Source: Zygaena filipendulae
Taxonomy: Eukaryota; Arthropoda; Insecta; Lepidoptera; Zygaenidae
Length of the DNA stretch: 64,000 nucleotides
Direction of reading: 5' to 3'
NCBI GenBank assembly: GCA_907165275.2
Contig: OU015650.1
Location: 3,812,001-3,876,000, forward strand
The notes beneath the pieces are model-generated. The model did not search any database, had not been told where the DNA came from, and saw only the letters and a program-made list of their open reading frames with translations. The stretch's first letter is position 1. The number at the start of each line of letters is the position of its first letter. Positions 1 to 12,000 of the stretch are shown in pieces. Made by a program: the position numbers and the translations under genes.

Positions 1-1260
1 AGTAATACATATTATAATTAAATTAGATTGTTTAGAACCATAATTATGTATTACATGTGATATATATTGTGTTTTCACGTGATCGCCAAGCCAATCAATC
101 TATTTAAAACATAAAAGGTTTTTAAATTTGATATGGTCACTATAAAATGTTATTAGATTAGCTTATAACATGATAACTTTAGACAGAAGGACCCTTAAGT
201 AGGCACTGAATAAATTAACCGACTTGGTATTACATTGATCTCACAACTTTTTACTGTAGAAGAAGTGAGTTGCGAGACTTGGACTTTTTTACAAGTTTGT
301 TTTTGATGGGATTTGATTTTTCTAGCTGTCATTCGCTGGGATCATTCAATAAATTACCTACGTTTTTTTCTCAGTTTTTTTTTTACGAATGTGACTGTAT
401 AAAACAGCAGGTGGTCCTTTAATACTCATAATAGCATTGCAGGTGGTGATAAGTAGGTACGTATAGTAGGTGTTTATTTTATCATCATATTAAAGTAAGT
501 ATTGAGAGAAAAAGCATAAAAAGAATAGGAAGATTTACAGTAATCTGTTTTGATTACCCCACAGCACAGTTCACAAACAATGATATTATATATTAAATAT
601 CATTGGCCACGAAAGAGAATTACAAAATAAATTAAAATTATAATATTTCTGAAATTATGAACAGATGCGTATGTACATATTTGGATAAACTACTTTATAA
701 TATTATTATACGACATCACAAAACGTTTTAATTTTTAATATTAATTGTATCCTTTAATTTAACTTTTATTCGAGCAATAATAATAATACAAACAAAGAAG
801 TTATTATACGAGTAGAGGTCAACAAAATAAAATCAGAATACGTAGTTAGCTAAACCTAATTAGGTATATTAATTTGAAGTATAATAGCAGTAGATTATTT
901 AGCGTGGTATTTTACGTATTCTACAGACAATAATAGATATTATTAGTTAAAAACTTTTCCCTACATAATTCCTACGGATTTACACAACTCAAACCGTACC
1001 ACGGGCAGAGAGCAACTAAAACTAAACCGTGAGAAACAACTATGCGCGAATGGTTGGTTAATTACCAATTAGGTGCCTAATTACGTATCTAATACAAAAA
1101 TATACAACGAAAATATTGTCGCATAATATATATCTAATTTGTTTTGTGTAGTTTTGAATTTTAATTCCATTTTCAATTCAAAAGCAACTGTCATAGCTGG
1201 TGACAGCGGTTTGGAATCGTGTGGAACGACTTTTAAATGACGATGTCTTTTTTCCTACAT
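1..1260. other. Gene-free AT-rich stretch
   Basis: I see no coding exon, RNA gene or complete mobile element here. The sequence is AT-rich with runs of A/T and scattered TAGGTA words. Confidence 0.5.
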
Positions 1261-1595
1261 CAGGGCCCTTATTCACTATGAGCAACAAAATTCCTTGCGC
1301 ATAACGCACCTGCCAAAAACACAATCCCAAACGGGTCGGTACCCACTGGCGCCCTAATATTCGTCCCCCGGAATAAAAGTTGTAGATTCGGCCCCTGTAT
1401 AGGTAGGTGCCTATTGGTCCCCCGGTAGGAGACCAGTCAATGATTTAAAAAAAAAAATTATGGTACCGACCCGTCCCCTGGACCAAAAGTTATAAGTTCG
1501 CCACCTTTCAGGTGCCCATTGGTTCCCTGATATAAAAAGTTGTCATATAAAAATGTTTCATGCGAGCGAAACCACGGGGCACAGCTAGTATAAAA
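1261..1595 (-). repeat. Degenerate repeat block ending in the 'cacggggcacagctagta' terminus
   Basis: A locally GC-richer block in which similar segments ('cccctg...aggtgcc...attggtccc', then 'aaaagttgt') recur two to three times about 90-120 bp apart. The right edge, 'gcgaaaccacggggcacagctagta'-like, is the reversed head of the common repeat called family A here. It is best read as a partially duplicated interspersed repeat; no coding potential is visible. Confidence 0.45.
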
Positions 1596-1688
1596 TGAGC
1601 GGGTAAGTATAGGTACCTCGTCCAAAAGTTATTTCCAACTTGTTGGGAACCTCGAAACGTATTCTCATATCACGTCCCTTATGTTCAC

Positions 1689-1946
1689 ATGGAGCACGAG
1701 ATTCTTGGTGTTTCACAATTATTCGCCGGGTGTGTTTGGAAACATTCGCGAACCGCATTAGCTAGATACCGGTATCGCGCGACACGAAGACAACGGGATG
1801 AACTGCGGTCTGCGGTGAATCGCCGACTGACTGACTCCCGCTGTGGGTTGCTCCCGCGGCGCCGGCCTACATATTTACGTATCTACACAAAGGCATTATT
1901 CCGATGTATCTATCAACGAATTTTGCGAGCAACGAACTATAGATAA
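1689..1946 (+). other. GC-rich patch with an 85-codon open frame, unassigned
   Basis: An ATG-initiated open frame of 85 codons covers a patch much richer in CpG than its surroundings (about 1720-1870). The predicted peptide is Arg-rich with no recognisable domain, signal peptide or membrane segment. It may be a promoter-like or repeat-derived CpG patch rather than a gene. I do not claim a product. Confidence 0.15.
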
Positions 1947-2089
1947 ATAAATAATAAATTATGAACAATGTATGTCATGTTTAATTAGGCATTGGAATTT
2001 CATTAAGACTTAGGCAGTATAGTGTGCAGTATGAGGGTTATCGCTCAACTCAATACTGAAAAAAACATACGCGTCGAATTGAGAACGCG

Positions 2090-2138
2090 TCATTAACCGA
2101 CTTCCCAAACAGGAGGTGTTTGGGAAGTCGGTTAATGA
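2090..2138. repeat. Perfect 22-bp inverted repeat (hairpin, 5-nt loop)
   Basis: The left arm (2090-2111, starting TCATTAACCGACTTCCC) is the exact reverse complement of the right arm (2117-2138), separated by GGAGG. The words 'accgacttcc' and 'ggaagtcggtt' also occur near 57.2 kb, so the arms come from an interspersed insect repeat that has folded back on itself. Confidence 0.85.
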
Positions 2139-2504
2139 AATACAAGATGTAAGATGTTCTACCTACATGTTGAGTTGGGAGGACTAGGACCTAAGGCTAG
2201 TTGTTTGCGATTCCTAGAATTTAGCAGGCAGTTTTTTTTAAACAGATTATTAATTTTATTTCTTTCTTCGTGATTAAGTGGATAAATTATATTATTACTG
2301 TATCCCATGTAGGTCGTAGCTTCGATAGGCATCAGCTAGACCAAAAACACGCTAGGAAGGTATCATTTGACACTTGACAGGATTATTTGACAAAATTAAT
2401 TTCAGGATAATAGCAAGTGTAATAATAATAATTTTACTGTCCGTACGTGATTAATTGAAAAAAATTCAAAGAAATTATCCAAATAGCTATCTAATTTATA
2501 TTAC

Positions 2505-2665
2505 AAATGCGAATGTGAGTTTTTTGTTACGCTTTCATGGTTAACTACTCAACAGTCATAATGAAATTTGTCATACACATTGTCAGGTGCAAAGAAAAGT
2601 TCATAGGATAATTATAATTGATTTCGTATTCACGCGGGAACTCCGAAATTAACGTAGTAATAAAT
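2505..2665 (-). repeat. Family A interspersed repeat, reverse copy
   Basis: Shows the reversed order typical of the family: 'acaaatgcgaatgtgag', then 'gttacgctttca', 'cattgtcagg', and 'gggaactccgaaattaacg'. Divergent. Confidence 0.6.
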
Positions 2666-2685
2666 AACGCTCACGCTTTAGAGCT

Positions 2686-2819
2686 GGGACCGTATTTTTG
2701 AAAACGGAAACGCAATCGCGATTTCATACGCGAATACTCATGCATTTTTTATGCATTCACATGCGAATCTTGCAGTTCCGTGTGCGAAAAGTAATTCGAA
2801 CGATTCAAAAATACGGCCC
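2686..2819. mobile_element. Foldback MITE, family H copy 1
   Basis: The ends are inverted: GGGACCGTATTTTTGAA at the left and TTCAAAAATACGGCCC at the right. The middle carries paired segments (cgcgattt / gcgaatc) around a 'catgcattttttatgcat' centre. A second copy with the same right arm lies at 49519-49674. Confidence 0.65.
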
Positions 2820-3188
2820 TGAACGTACGAAAAGAGTTCAGAATCGGGATTGACACAAAATCAACACAATGCAGCGCTGAAACTGAATGTAGAGCTGCGA
2901 GAAGCGTTGCTGTGATGTAACCTGCTTGTGACGAAATGTACACAGAATCAAATTGTTTGTTATCAGAGTCGTCACAACAGCTGCGTGTTTGCTCACTATT
3001 TTATCTGCGGCAACATGCGGCCAATGATTAAAAACAACCTCGTATACACATTTTAAGTAGGTGCCTAAGTGAAAAATTTTTCATCTTCTTGCATGTCATT
3101 ACAGTGATTGTTTTAAATATAATAAAGAGTTGGTTTAGCTTTATCTAGTAATTGGGTATTCTCCAAGGTATGAAAATCAAAATTCTAA

Positions 3189-3453
3189 TTAGTCCGTCAG
3201 TTAGAAAATAAAAAAATAATAGACACGTATTTTTTGCTTTTTCAATTTAATGAAAATGAACAAAGATAAAGCGCATTAAAGTTTAGGGTGGGGGACTCGT
3301 GACGTCAATATTCATTATAAGCGCCATACAAACCGCATTGAGTTGTGACGTCACGCTAAATTTCAACTCAATGTATCTCTGTTATTTTTTGATTACGTAA
3401 AAAAAGAAAAAATACGTGTCCAATATTTTTTACTAATCTACACGACGGACTAA
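3189..3453 (+). mobile_element. MITE, family C copy 1 (TAGTCCGTC ends)
   Basis: Bounded by inverted TAGTCCGTC/GACGGACTA and carrying the family core: 'tttttgctttttcaa', 'aaagcgcattaaagtttag', 'gtgacgtcacg', 'tcaactcaatgta' and 'ttttttgattacgtaaaaa'. Four copies occur in the window. There is no ORF. The outer inverted arm beyond GACGGACTA has diverged in this copy. Confidence 0.75.
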
Positions 3454-3525
3454 AAAAAATTTTTTTGTCAAGTAGCCAATTGTATTAAGTACTTTCGCAC
3501 TTATGTAGTTTCGATAGAGTCAATA

Positions 3526-3828
3526 GGCCATTTGACCAATTTTTTTTTCTAAATTCTATTTAGTCCGTCAGTTAGATATAAAAAAATAATAGACACATTT
3601 TGCTTTTTTAAATTAATGAAAATATACTTGAATAAAGCGCATTAAAGTTTAGGAGTGGGGGTTCGTAACTCCAAATGCAGGTAAAGACTCACCTACTTGT
3701 GATATCACACGACATTTCGATTCAACGTATATCTCCGTTATTTTTTGCTGACGTAAAAAAAAGGAAAAATGACAATATTTTTATGAATCTACAGGACGGA
3801 CTAAAAACAAACATTTTGCCAAATGGCC
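3526..3828 (+). mobile_element. MITE, family C copy 2, with intact outer ends
   Basis: The best preserved copy. The outer ends GGCCATTTG and CAAATGGCC are inverted and flanked by TA on both sides (3524-3525, 3829-3830), which fits the TA target duplication of the Tc1/mariner superfamily. The inner TAGTCCGTC/GACGGACTA arms and the conserved core match the other copies. Confidence 0.75.
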
Positions 3829-3900
3829 TAATCTCGCCTCGATAAGGCTCTACCCACATTTATACGAGATGACGGCGGGATATGACGAGGTGCCAGTTTC

Positions 3901-4030
3901 GGTTCATTTTCTAGCGCGAAGAAGTGCTAGTCACACGTGTCCTTGTTCACCGATGTTGAGTCTAACGTTATCTACAGCTGAAATCGGTGAACAAAACATG
4001 GCACTCGCACTTAGCACTAGAAAATGACCC
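3901..4030. mobile_element. Foldback element with ~50-bp inverted arms
   Basis: The left arm (3901-3955) and right arm (3983-4030) are imperfect reverse complements sharing 'tcattttctag' at the outer edge and 'ttgttcaccgat' at the inner edge. There is no ORF. It is probably a small non-autonomous DNA element. Confidence 0.6.
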
Positions 4031-4329
4031 TTTCATATTCTGCCTGAACAGAATTAGCCCACAGGGAAGTGGTCGGTGATTTGATTAACCCGCCGGACCG
4101 ACGCACATAATGAATGATCAGCACATCTTCGGTAGAAACCGTCTCCTCCTTGGGTCTATTCTATGTATTACGATTGGATTGAGACGTACGAGGAATGTTT
4201 CGGTCGTCTTTATTTCGCATACTTACACTATTATAATTCGAAAACAGCAAAATATTCGTGTCAATTATGTATTTTTTTAACATCCAACTGACGATGACGC
4301 ATGACGGACTAAATAGAATTTTGATTTTC

Positions 4330-4515
4330 ATACCTCGACAACACCCTTACTATTTACATTTATACGCTTCGCATTTATTTGTTACGCTTCGCTTTCACGT
4401 CTTAATGGCTCAACCGATCATCGTGAAACTTTGCATACATGTTGTCAGCGGTACAGAGGACATAGGGCACTTTTTATGCCGAAATTCCTGCGGGAACTCC
4501 GAAACTATCACTTGT
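4330..4515 (-). repeat. Family A interspersed repeat, reverse copy
   Basis: Contains 'tgttacgctt', 'ggctcaaccgatcatcgtgaa', 'gttgtcagcggtaca', 'atagggcactttttatg' and 'gcgggaactccgaaa' in the reversed order. The 102-codon open frame across it is a by-product of the repeat. Confidence 0.7.
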
Positions 4516-4974
4516 GAAACCATAATTTCCCAGACACTGGGGACACAAGCGTCGGTGGTTATATAGATAGAGGGAGTGCGCTGTACGAGTAAGCATAATG
4601 GAAATTGCTGTTGAAGTGTCAGTTTTCATAGTTAAATCTGCAATAATTGTCTAAATGTGTATAAGTGACTATCTTTGCTACCGCTTACTATTATAAACCA
4701 TCAGACACAAGTACTCGCATTGAACACTATCGGAATGGGAAGCTATGTCTGCGGGACAATGCTAGCACAAACAATAGCCGCTCGTCGAATCGAGGCCCGC
4801 GCCGCATAGCAATCAGGCGGGACCGGCAGCACAGTCATTACTGTAGCAGAGAGGGTCTACGACGTAGACTCAACGTGGTACGGGTGTTAACTCCCAGTCA
4901 TCAAAAAAATATTTATGCTAACTGCCACAGATACAATACTAAGCTTATATACTGTAAATAATATACAGTATATG

Positions 4975-5105
4975 TTCGGAGTTCCCGCGGGAATTCCGGG
5001 ATAAGATACCCATGTACTTTCCTGTACCCCTAACCACGTGTATGCAAAATTTGTTGATTATCGGTTGAGCCGTTAGAGCGTGAATGCGTAACAAACAAAC
5101 AAACA
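4975..5105 (+). repeat. Family A interspersed repeat, 5'-truncated forward copy
   Basis: Starts inside the head at 'ggagttcccgcgggaattc' and continues with 'ctgtacccctaaccacgtg', 'atcggttgagccgtta' and 'gcgtaacaaacaaac'. Confidence 0.7.
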
Positions 5106-5754
5106 AAGTAGAATCTAATCGTAAATAATAATAAATATTAAAATATCTATAAATTACTATAAGTCTGCAGTCTTCCTGTAGGTGCGAGTACATGCTGTTT
5201 TGTGTGTTGAATAAACACCTAAAGTTCAATCAACTGTGCATTTATTTTAAAGAAAAAGTGAAAATTACTCTAACCAAAGAAAACCTTAAAAATACGTACG
5301 AGGGAAAGCAATAATTAATTAATTAACAGAAAACTAAGCCGGTGTTTAATTTCACTTCAAGTTTCATGTTACATGTATACAGTGTGTAATTTTAAACGAG
5401 GGACTACTTCAAAATCTCGATAGTTCATGTTTCGATGTAGCTAATCAGACAAACACACAAACAGATAGACAGAGAAAAATTTAAATAATTGATATTATTA
5501 TGTAAGTACCTACCGTATATACTTTCATATGCGTTTAGTGAAAAACTGTTAATTCGGAATTACAAACAGACACTTAAATTTTATTAATATGTAGGTATAC
5601 AACGTGTTAATGAATTAACTGAAAACCTGATACACCCCATTTAAAAAAATAAACAATAATATGATTAAAATATATTTTATGACCAAAAAATCTATATTTT
5701 AAAAGTTATATAATAATAAAATGTTAATTGGAATTTAACTTATTAAGTTACATC

Positions 5755-5870
5755 TCATTAAATGCCAATTAACATTAATTTACTGAACGTCTCTGATTGC
5801 GGCAATTTTGTTTTAAAAATCTATACTTAACTAAGTAATCATTAAAGTCGACTCTGAGTGCGGCGGTAAG
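5755..5870 (-). repeat. Family F repeat copy (inverted partner at ~46.6 kb)
   Basis: About 100 bp containing 'aatgccaattaacatt', 'gaacgtctctga', 'tgcggcaattttgtttt' and 'acttaactaagtaatc'. The reverse complement of 46600-46700 matches it with scattered differences. No ORF. Confidence 0.6.
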
Positions 5871-6884
5871 TGAAGTTACAATCAAGATAAATATCCTATT
5901 TAATTTGTTCTGCGCAAAGGGACAGTTGGTTGATGAGGGCATGTTATTTTTAGCATGTGTAAAGCCGCTCGCGCTTTATCCAAGCCCATCTTCCAGTCGC
6001 CTATAAATAAATTAAAAAAAAAGTGTTTGAATAAAAACACATTGTTGTCTTTACACAAAAGACAAATTTGTGAGCTCGACAAACTGTTGTGTCACTGCGG
6101 TAAGTACCTAATTGCTTGTTACTTGCGTTGCTGAAATTCCTTAACCTTGTGCGATCGTAAACTGTTTGTACCTATAGAAAAATATAACAATTTTTTCAAC
6201 ATACCTACTCTAGTTTAGACCAGAGATGGCGATTCTCAAAATTACTCTGGTAATTCTGGCGTACCTATTTGATTTTTAAGGCCTGGGTTTTGCAGAGCAC
6301 CCACCTAGAGCCTTACTGTGGGCAACTATAGATATTCACCTCTTGGCTATCGCAGAGCACTATAAATTTAAATTTTATTGTTTGTCATCATAGCTAATTC
6401 CCGTGGTTTCACTAGCATGTCTTTCGGGATTATCTCGGGAGTTCTTTATAATTACGGGATAAAAGGATCCTTAATATTTAGTCAAAACATTAGCTTCCTA
6501 TACGCCAAGATTGATGAAAATTTTGTAGGTACAGTAGCTTTTATGTGACGCGTGATCGAACAAACCAACAAAGAGACAAATTTTCCAAAAATCATGATCG
6601 TAATAAATTATGTTGGCTCTCCCAGCTACTTTTACTATTTTCAGTAGATAAATCTGCAGACAAGCAAAACTACAATTTTATGTACCTATAGATTAGTAAT
6701 ATAGAATTCAGGCAACTAGGTTTGTAACTAGAAATACAGCGGTCTTGAAATTTAATCATTGCTAAGCTCAGAAGGTCAAGGATTACTACCAAATTAAAAA
6801 GATTTGAATCTATCAATGACTAAGTATTTAAAAACATACAAACTTGCTATTTGTATATAATATATCCTATCCATACTAATATTA

Positions 6885-7025
6885 CACATAAATGCGAAAG
6901 TAGGTATGTCGTGTCTGTTACGCTCAACTAATCATTATGAAATTTTGCATACCTACACGTTGTACGGGTACTTTTTATCCCGGAATTCCCGGGAGAACTT
7001 CGAAATTACCGACGGTGACATCGCT
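6885..7025 (-). repeat. Family A interspersed repeat, reverse copy
   Basis: Shows 'aaatgcgaaagtagg', 'catacctacacgttgta', 'ggtactttttatcccgg' and 'gggagaacttcgaaa'. Confidence 0.65.
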
Positions 7026-7168
7026 TAAAATTTTCCATGCACGTAATTTTTTTAAATAAGCAAAATTAAAAAAAGCTAGATAGGTATTTGAATTTTTAAG
7101 ATGAACAGAATCTTCTGTGGCTACTATATTAACTCTTTACTGAGAGGTCCGACACGTGTTTCGCCGAT

Positions 7169-7862
7169 TTTTAGGGTTCCGTAGCCAAATGGCAGAAAAC
7201 GGAACCCTTATGGATTCGACATGTCTGTCTGCCTGTTTGTCCGTCTGTCCGTCCGTATGACTGTCATAGCCACTTTTTTCCGAAACTATAAGATTTATAG
7301 TTACTGTTGAAACTTGGTAAGTAGATGTATTCTGTGAACCGCATTAAGATTTTCACCCAAAAACTGAAAAAAAAAAAAAAAACAATAACTTTTAGGGGTC
7401 CCCATATTTAGAACAAGAAATTTTTTCATCAAACCCATACGTGTATCTATGGATAGATCTTCAAAAATGATATTGAGGATTCGAATTTTTTTTTTCTAAA
7501 CTGAACAGTTTGTGCGGGAGACACTTCCAAAGTGTTATCCCAAATATCCAATATGTATCCCCATATTATGTAATTCCAAATATGTATCCCCCCCTGTAAC
7601 TTCTAAAATAAGAGAATGATAAGACTACAAAAAATATACGATGTACATTACCATGCAAACTTCCACCGAAAATTAGTTTGAACGTGATCTAGTAAGTAGT
7701 TTTTTTTAATACGTCATAAATCGTAAACCGCAAAAAAAATACACTATTATTAAAACATCGATCAAAGTTATAACGAACTACAAGAACTTTTATATTATTA
7801 TGTTACTTGCTACTACGGAACCCTTCATGGGCGAGTCCGACTCGCACTTGGCGCTTTTTTTT
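7169..7862. mobile_element. Repeat D: ~700-bp lepidopteran element with 'gggttccgta' ends
   Basis: The left end reads 'tttagggttccgtagcc' followed by a 'gtctgtctgcctgtttgtcc' tract. The right end reads 'ctacggaacccttcatggg' and 'gagtccgactcgcacttgg'. The inverted gggttccgta/tacggaaccc words bracket it. I know this combination as a very common repeat of moth and butterfly genomes. The internal sequence is non-coding. Confidence 0.6.
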
Positions 7863-8690
7863 AACATGTACCTACTTACCTAGTAACATATTACTTAATT
7901 TTGGCACGTAGCAACTTTAACTCGGCACATTTATGAAATTCCATGCAAAGCTCCAAGTTCATGCGACTGAAACCTTGGACAACAGCTAGTATTATATAAT
8001 GGAATTTCACTAGTAAGTATAGTAACATTGAGACAAAGGTTGTCGCCTCCGTGCGAGTGTGTCAATAAAACTGCTTAAAAATGTATTTATTCAGCTAACA
8101 TCTAAAGTAACAACGGAAACTCAAGCATTGTAAAGAAATATCAACTTGTTCATCGTCGGTAGGTACCTACTCTATTGAAAAAAAAAAACAAATTTTTGGT
8201 GTAATTACCTATAATTATGTAGGTATCTCAAATTCGATTAAATTTATTCGTTAACGAATATTTATAGATTGTATAGGTTAAGTAATAATAATAATTATAT
8301 AAATTAACATTATCATTCAGACTGCATTAATATCAAAGTTTTAAGAGTTCACCACCACTGAAATTCTGGCGCGAAAAATAAACCGAACTTCGGAAAATAT
8401 ATTATTTGGTAATTTTGTTAGCTAGCTACATTTCATATTCAACTCAATCCCAAAGGGGAGTTCCACAAGATCGATAAGCCAATGCCCCGGAAAGGAAATT
8501 GTAATGAGAAGGTACCTACTCGTACACGCAAATAAAATGAAGACAAATCGCTAAAGTCGTTATGTCTCTGAAAGTAGGTTAATTCCATAAGAGCTCAAGT
8601 AATAACACCCATGCCATTTGAGAAGGAACCTACAATAGGTGTCAATGATCAATTAATGTTAGCAATTATAATAAAATAAAGAAATTAATC
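7863..8690. other. No gene seen
   Basis: AT-rich; I see no exon, RNA gene or complete element here. Confidence 0.45.
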
Positions 8691-8694
8691 AAAC

Positions 8695-9010
8695 CGAGCG
8701 CGGCCTCTCTTCGTTCACTTTTCGTGCTGCAATTCCAAAACTTCATATCGGCGGAGGCGAAGGTCGACTAGCACGAGAGATGACAGCACGCGCGCACCGA
8801 CGCGGTTCAACATCGTCAAACTGTCCGATTGGAGGCGAAACAATGAGGTTTTGTTTACAAATTGACGACGCGGCGGATTTATTAAATTGTTCGAGTGTAG
8901 TGGCCGCTCGCCGGTCACCAATGAGCTGGTAGGAGTCTGTCGAGTACAAAAGCGGGAGCGCAACGAACGAGGACCCTCCAGAACGTACGTAGACATACCT
9001 ATTCCAAACG
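8695..9010 (+). promoter_or_regulatory. CpG-rich, promoter-like island
   Basis: A sharp rise in CpG in an otherwise AT-rich region. Within it 'gagtacaaaagcgggagcgc' (about 8940-8960) could be a TATA-like element, and ~45 bp downstream 'cagaacgtacgta' could be a splice donor of a non-coding first exon on the plus strand. Open frames of 105, 68 and 62 codons cross it on both strands, but they overlap and resemble no family, so they look like by-products of the CpG richness. I assign no gene. Confidence 0.3.
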
Positions 9011-9069
9011 GGTTTCGTAGTCCACGAAACAAAGACCGCTTGCTAACTAGGTATATAGGTAGGTTAGGT

Positions 9070-12000
9070 ACCTAATATCAATATAAATAAAAATCTAAGC
9101 TTTTACATTATTACCTATACTATACTAACATAAATAGGTGGGTAAGTACCTACACCTATTTTTGTTTGAGCCAAGGGAATTTCGGCAGCAAGTAATTTTA
9201 TCGAATTTATCAACAGCAAAACTTCATCTTGATCATTTAAGGAAAATAGGCGTTAATGGCCTTACACAGGTAGTTAGGTACTCCCAACAAGTTACATAAA
9301 GTAGGTGGATTACGTTGGTAGACCACGGGTCAGAATTAAAAAAGCCAAATCAAGTTTCACCTACCTATTTCCTTGACAAACTTCAAAACTATACTCGTAT
9401 TTTCAGATTTTCACACACTTCCAAAAAATGTGGGTGTGGGCATTAAAGGAATATCATTGGGTGGTGAGTACCTAAAAAGCCTTGCACAAGTTCCAAAGTT
9501 CTAGTGTTAATACAACTGCAAGCACAACCCAGGATAATAAAGAGGGTTGGATCTATGCAAAAAATATTGTTAATTTTTATGTCAGTAATATTTGTAACGA
9601 TTTATTAAAATTACGATTACGATAAAGCAAAAAATAAAAAGTTAAATCCTCTATCAAAGCTTACGGTTACCGGCTTGGTTATAAAACTCACTCAAATGGA
9701 CCAAAGGCTAAAAGTTAGAAATTCGTTCGGAATTCGGAATAGGTGACCCGCTGCCAGTGTATCGGGTCAATTGGAGGAAGGCGTGGGAGCAAACCCTTGC
9801 CGTCCTCGAATCCTCCATCACAATTCCGGGACAGTTAACGCGTTTGTGCCTAATCATCGATGGATTTAAAAAGAAACACACACTATAGCGTAAAAAAGTT
9901 TTATTTCTATCACGTGATGTCTGCCTACACTTTAACTTGGAACATAGATGCCGAATATACTACGGGCATAATCGCTACGAACGCTCGGAGTATCTCTAGG
10001 TATCAACAACCAACCAAAACGTGGCCATTATTTTCATAATCACAAATTTTCTTAATTTATAATGAACAGAATTTACAGATAGTCGCTTTGGAAGTTGAAG
10101 GCCCTTGTACTGATTGTAAGTTACGGACTTGTTAGGTACTACTAACAAAGTATCGTATTTATCGCAATCAACCCGAGTTTAAACCTGGTTGATTGCCCCA
10201 TCTATGATCGCATTAGATCGCGATTAGCGGATTCAATGTCACAAAAAACGGATTCAATTCTCACACGTATGACGTAGTTAAACTTATCGTATATTATACA
10301 TTATTGCACTATAAAAATACACGGATAAGCATAATAATTTCTAGGCACATTTCTGTACTGTCTATAAGTATCTAATTCTAATTATGGATAGGTACGTAGT
10401 AAACAGTTCTTCAATTAGGTACAACTACACTCTAAGTCTAGCTCATAATCAAAATGAGATTTTCAATTAATTTATACCTATCTTCACAATTTGATCATTC
10501 ATATTAGAAACTTCGTACGAATAGTTTTATCTAAACTAGACAAGTGCACATGATGAAACTTTGTAACCTTGATAATATATAATGATAATTATACTTAAGT
10601 TGATCATTTTAAATAAATAATAAGATCCAATCAAAATACAATGTTTATTTCTTTAAAATTAAAAGAAATTTCTGAAATTTGTTTAAAAAAACATAATAAA
10701 TCGTGTTCATTCTTTTAATAGTTTTAAAACTTCATAGGTACAAAAGAGCACAATTATTATTATATCATTTTCAAATTCTTATACATTTTAATAGATACAT
10801 TTTAGTAGATATAGATTTGCAAGCTGCATCACAAGCAGTCTTTATTCAAAAGGATGCTGTTGATTTCAATATCACCCGTAAACTATGATTTTGAAATGGT
10901 ACTTGGTTCTTATGAAATTATCCAGCTTACTAAAATTGATGGTGCGATAAAATTATGGCAAACGAAAATTTCCAAAAAAAAAAAAAACAGAAAATGTTCT
11001 ACCTATAATATCTAATATTATAAAGTCTGATTTGGGTAAATACATATTATTTATTAATAGAATTTTAAGAGATGTACAAAAATTAGTAAAAACTAAATTT
11101 AAGATTCTGATACAGATAGTTAAAAAGTGCCTTCTACCATCTCATGGTTTTAACTTTACAAAAGATGTAAGACGTAAGGTTGAAATTTTTAGAATAACAA
11201 CTGTTTCACAAGATAGCAGTAGGTCCCCTTAAGAGTTAAGACCTCATCGCAATTAAACTTAAACTGTTGGCTGATCGTTTCCGTCGTGCTTTCATTTTTG
11301 GGAGAAATTCAGTCACCCCTTAGTCGCGCCTAAAGTTTTGCCGTATTTTTATGGTACTTCAATAAATTAAGATGAATGATGAATGATTGGTGCAGGAATG
11401 ATTCGTCCAACACTGCGCAGTTTTAACGTTCGCGACGTGTATGGAAAATCTTAATGAAAACCAGTACTGACGAACATTATTACACAATCAACTTCGAAGC
11501 TGATCACAACCTAGGTAAATTTCATTCTATTTGTTTGGCCTAGGGTCGGCCAACCAGCGAGCGCGCCATAGTTTGACAGAATCTTGTAAAAAAAAATAGA
11601 AATGACATTTTTATTCTATTCGGGGATTAAATTTTTATGCATAGTTAAAACTACAGTCTACGGCACCGTATAATCGTGGCGATTTCTCGAACCTAGCGTG
11701 TGTAGCGTTCATTAAAGGGTGAAGGTGAAATCAAACGACATCTCACGATAGACTAGACTGGGCCAAACTCAAAGAGCCAGTTTTTATACTAATTTCAATA
11801 CATTATTTTCTCGCACTATGGCTGTTTTGAACTCTCTTTTTGGTTACTGTTGTAAATTGTTACTAATTTTAAGACAAACTGCATGTTTTTAACGTGATCA
11901 CTTATTGTTAGATCTAATTGTGTCACTTAAATTGCTAAAATAAATAAATATGATTTGTGTAAAGTTTATGAATTATACGCTTTAGTGCAACTGGAGCTCG

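Noticed and set aside
8715..9032. 105-codon and 68-codon minus-strand frames as a gene
   Set aside because: Both arise from a CpG-rich patch where stops are rare. They overlap each other and a plus-strand frame, and none resembles a protein family.
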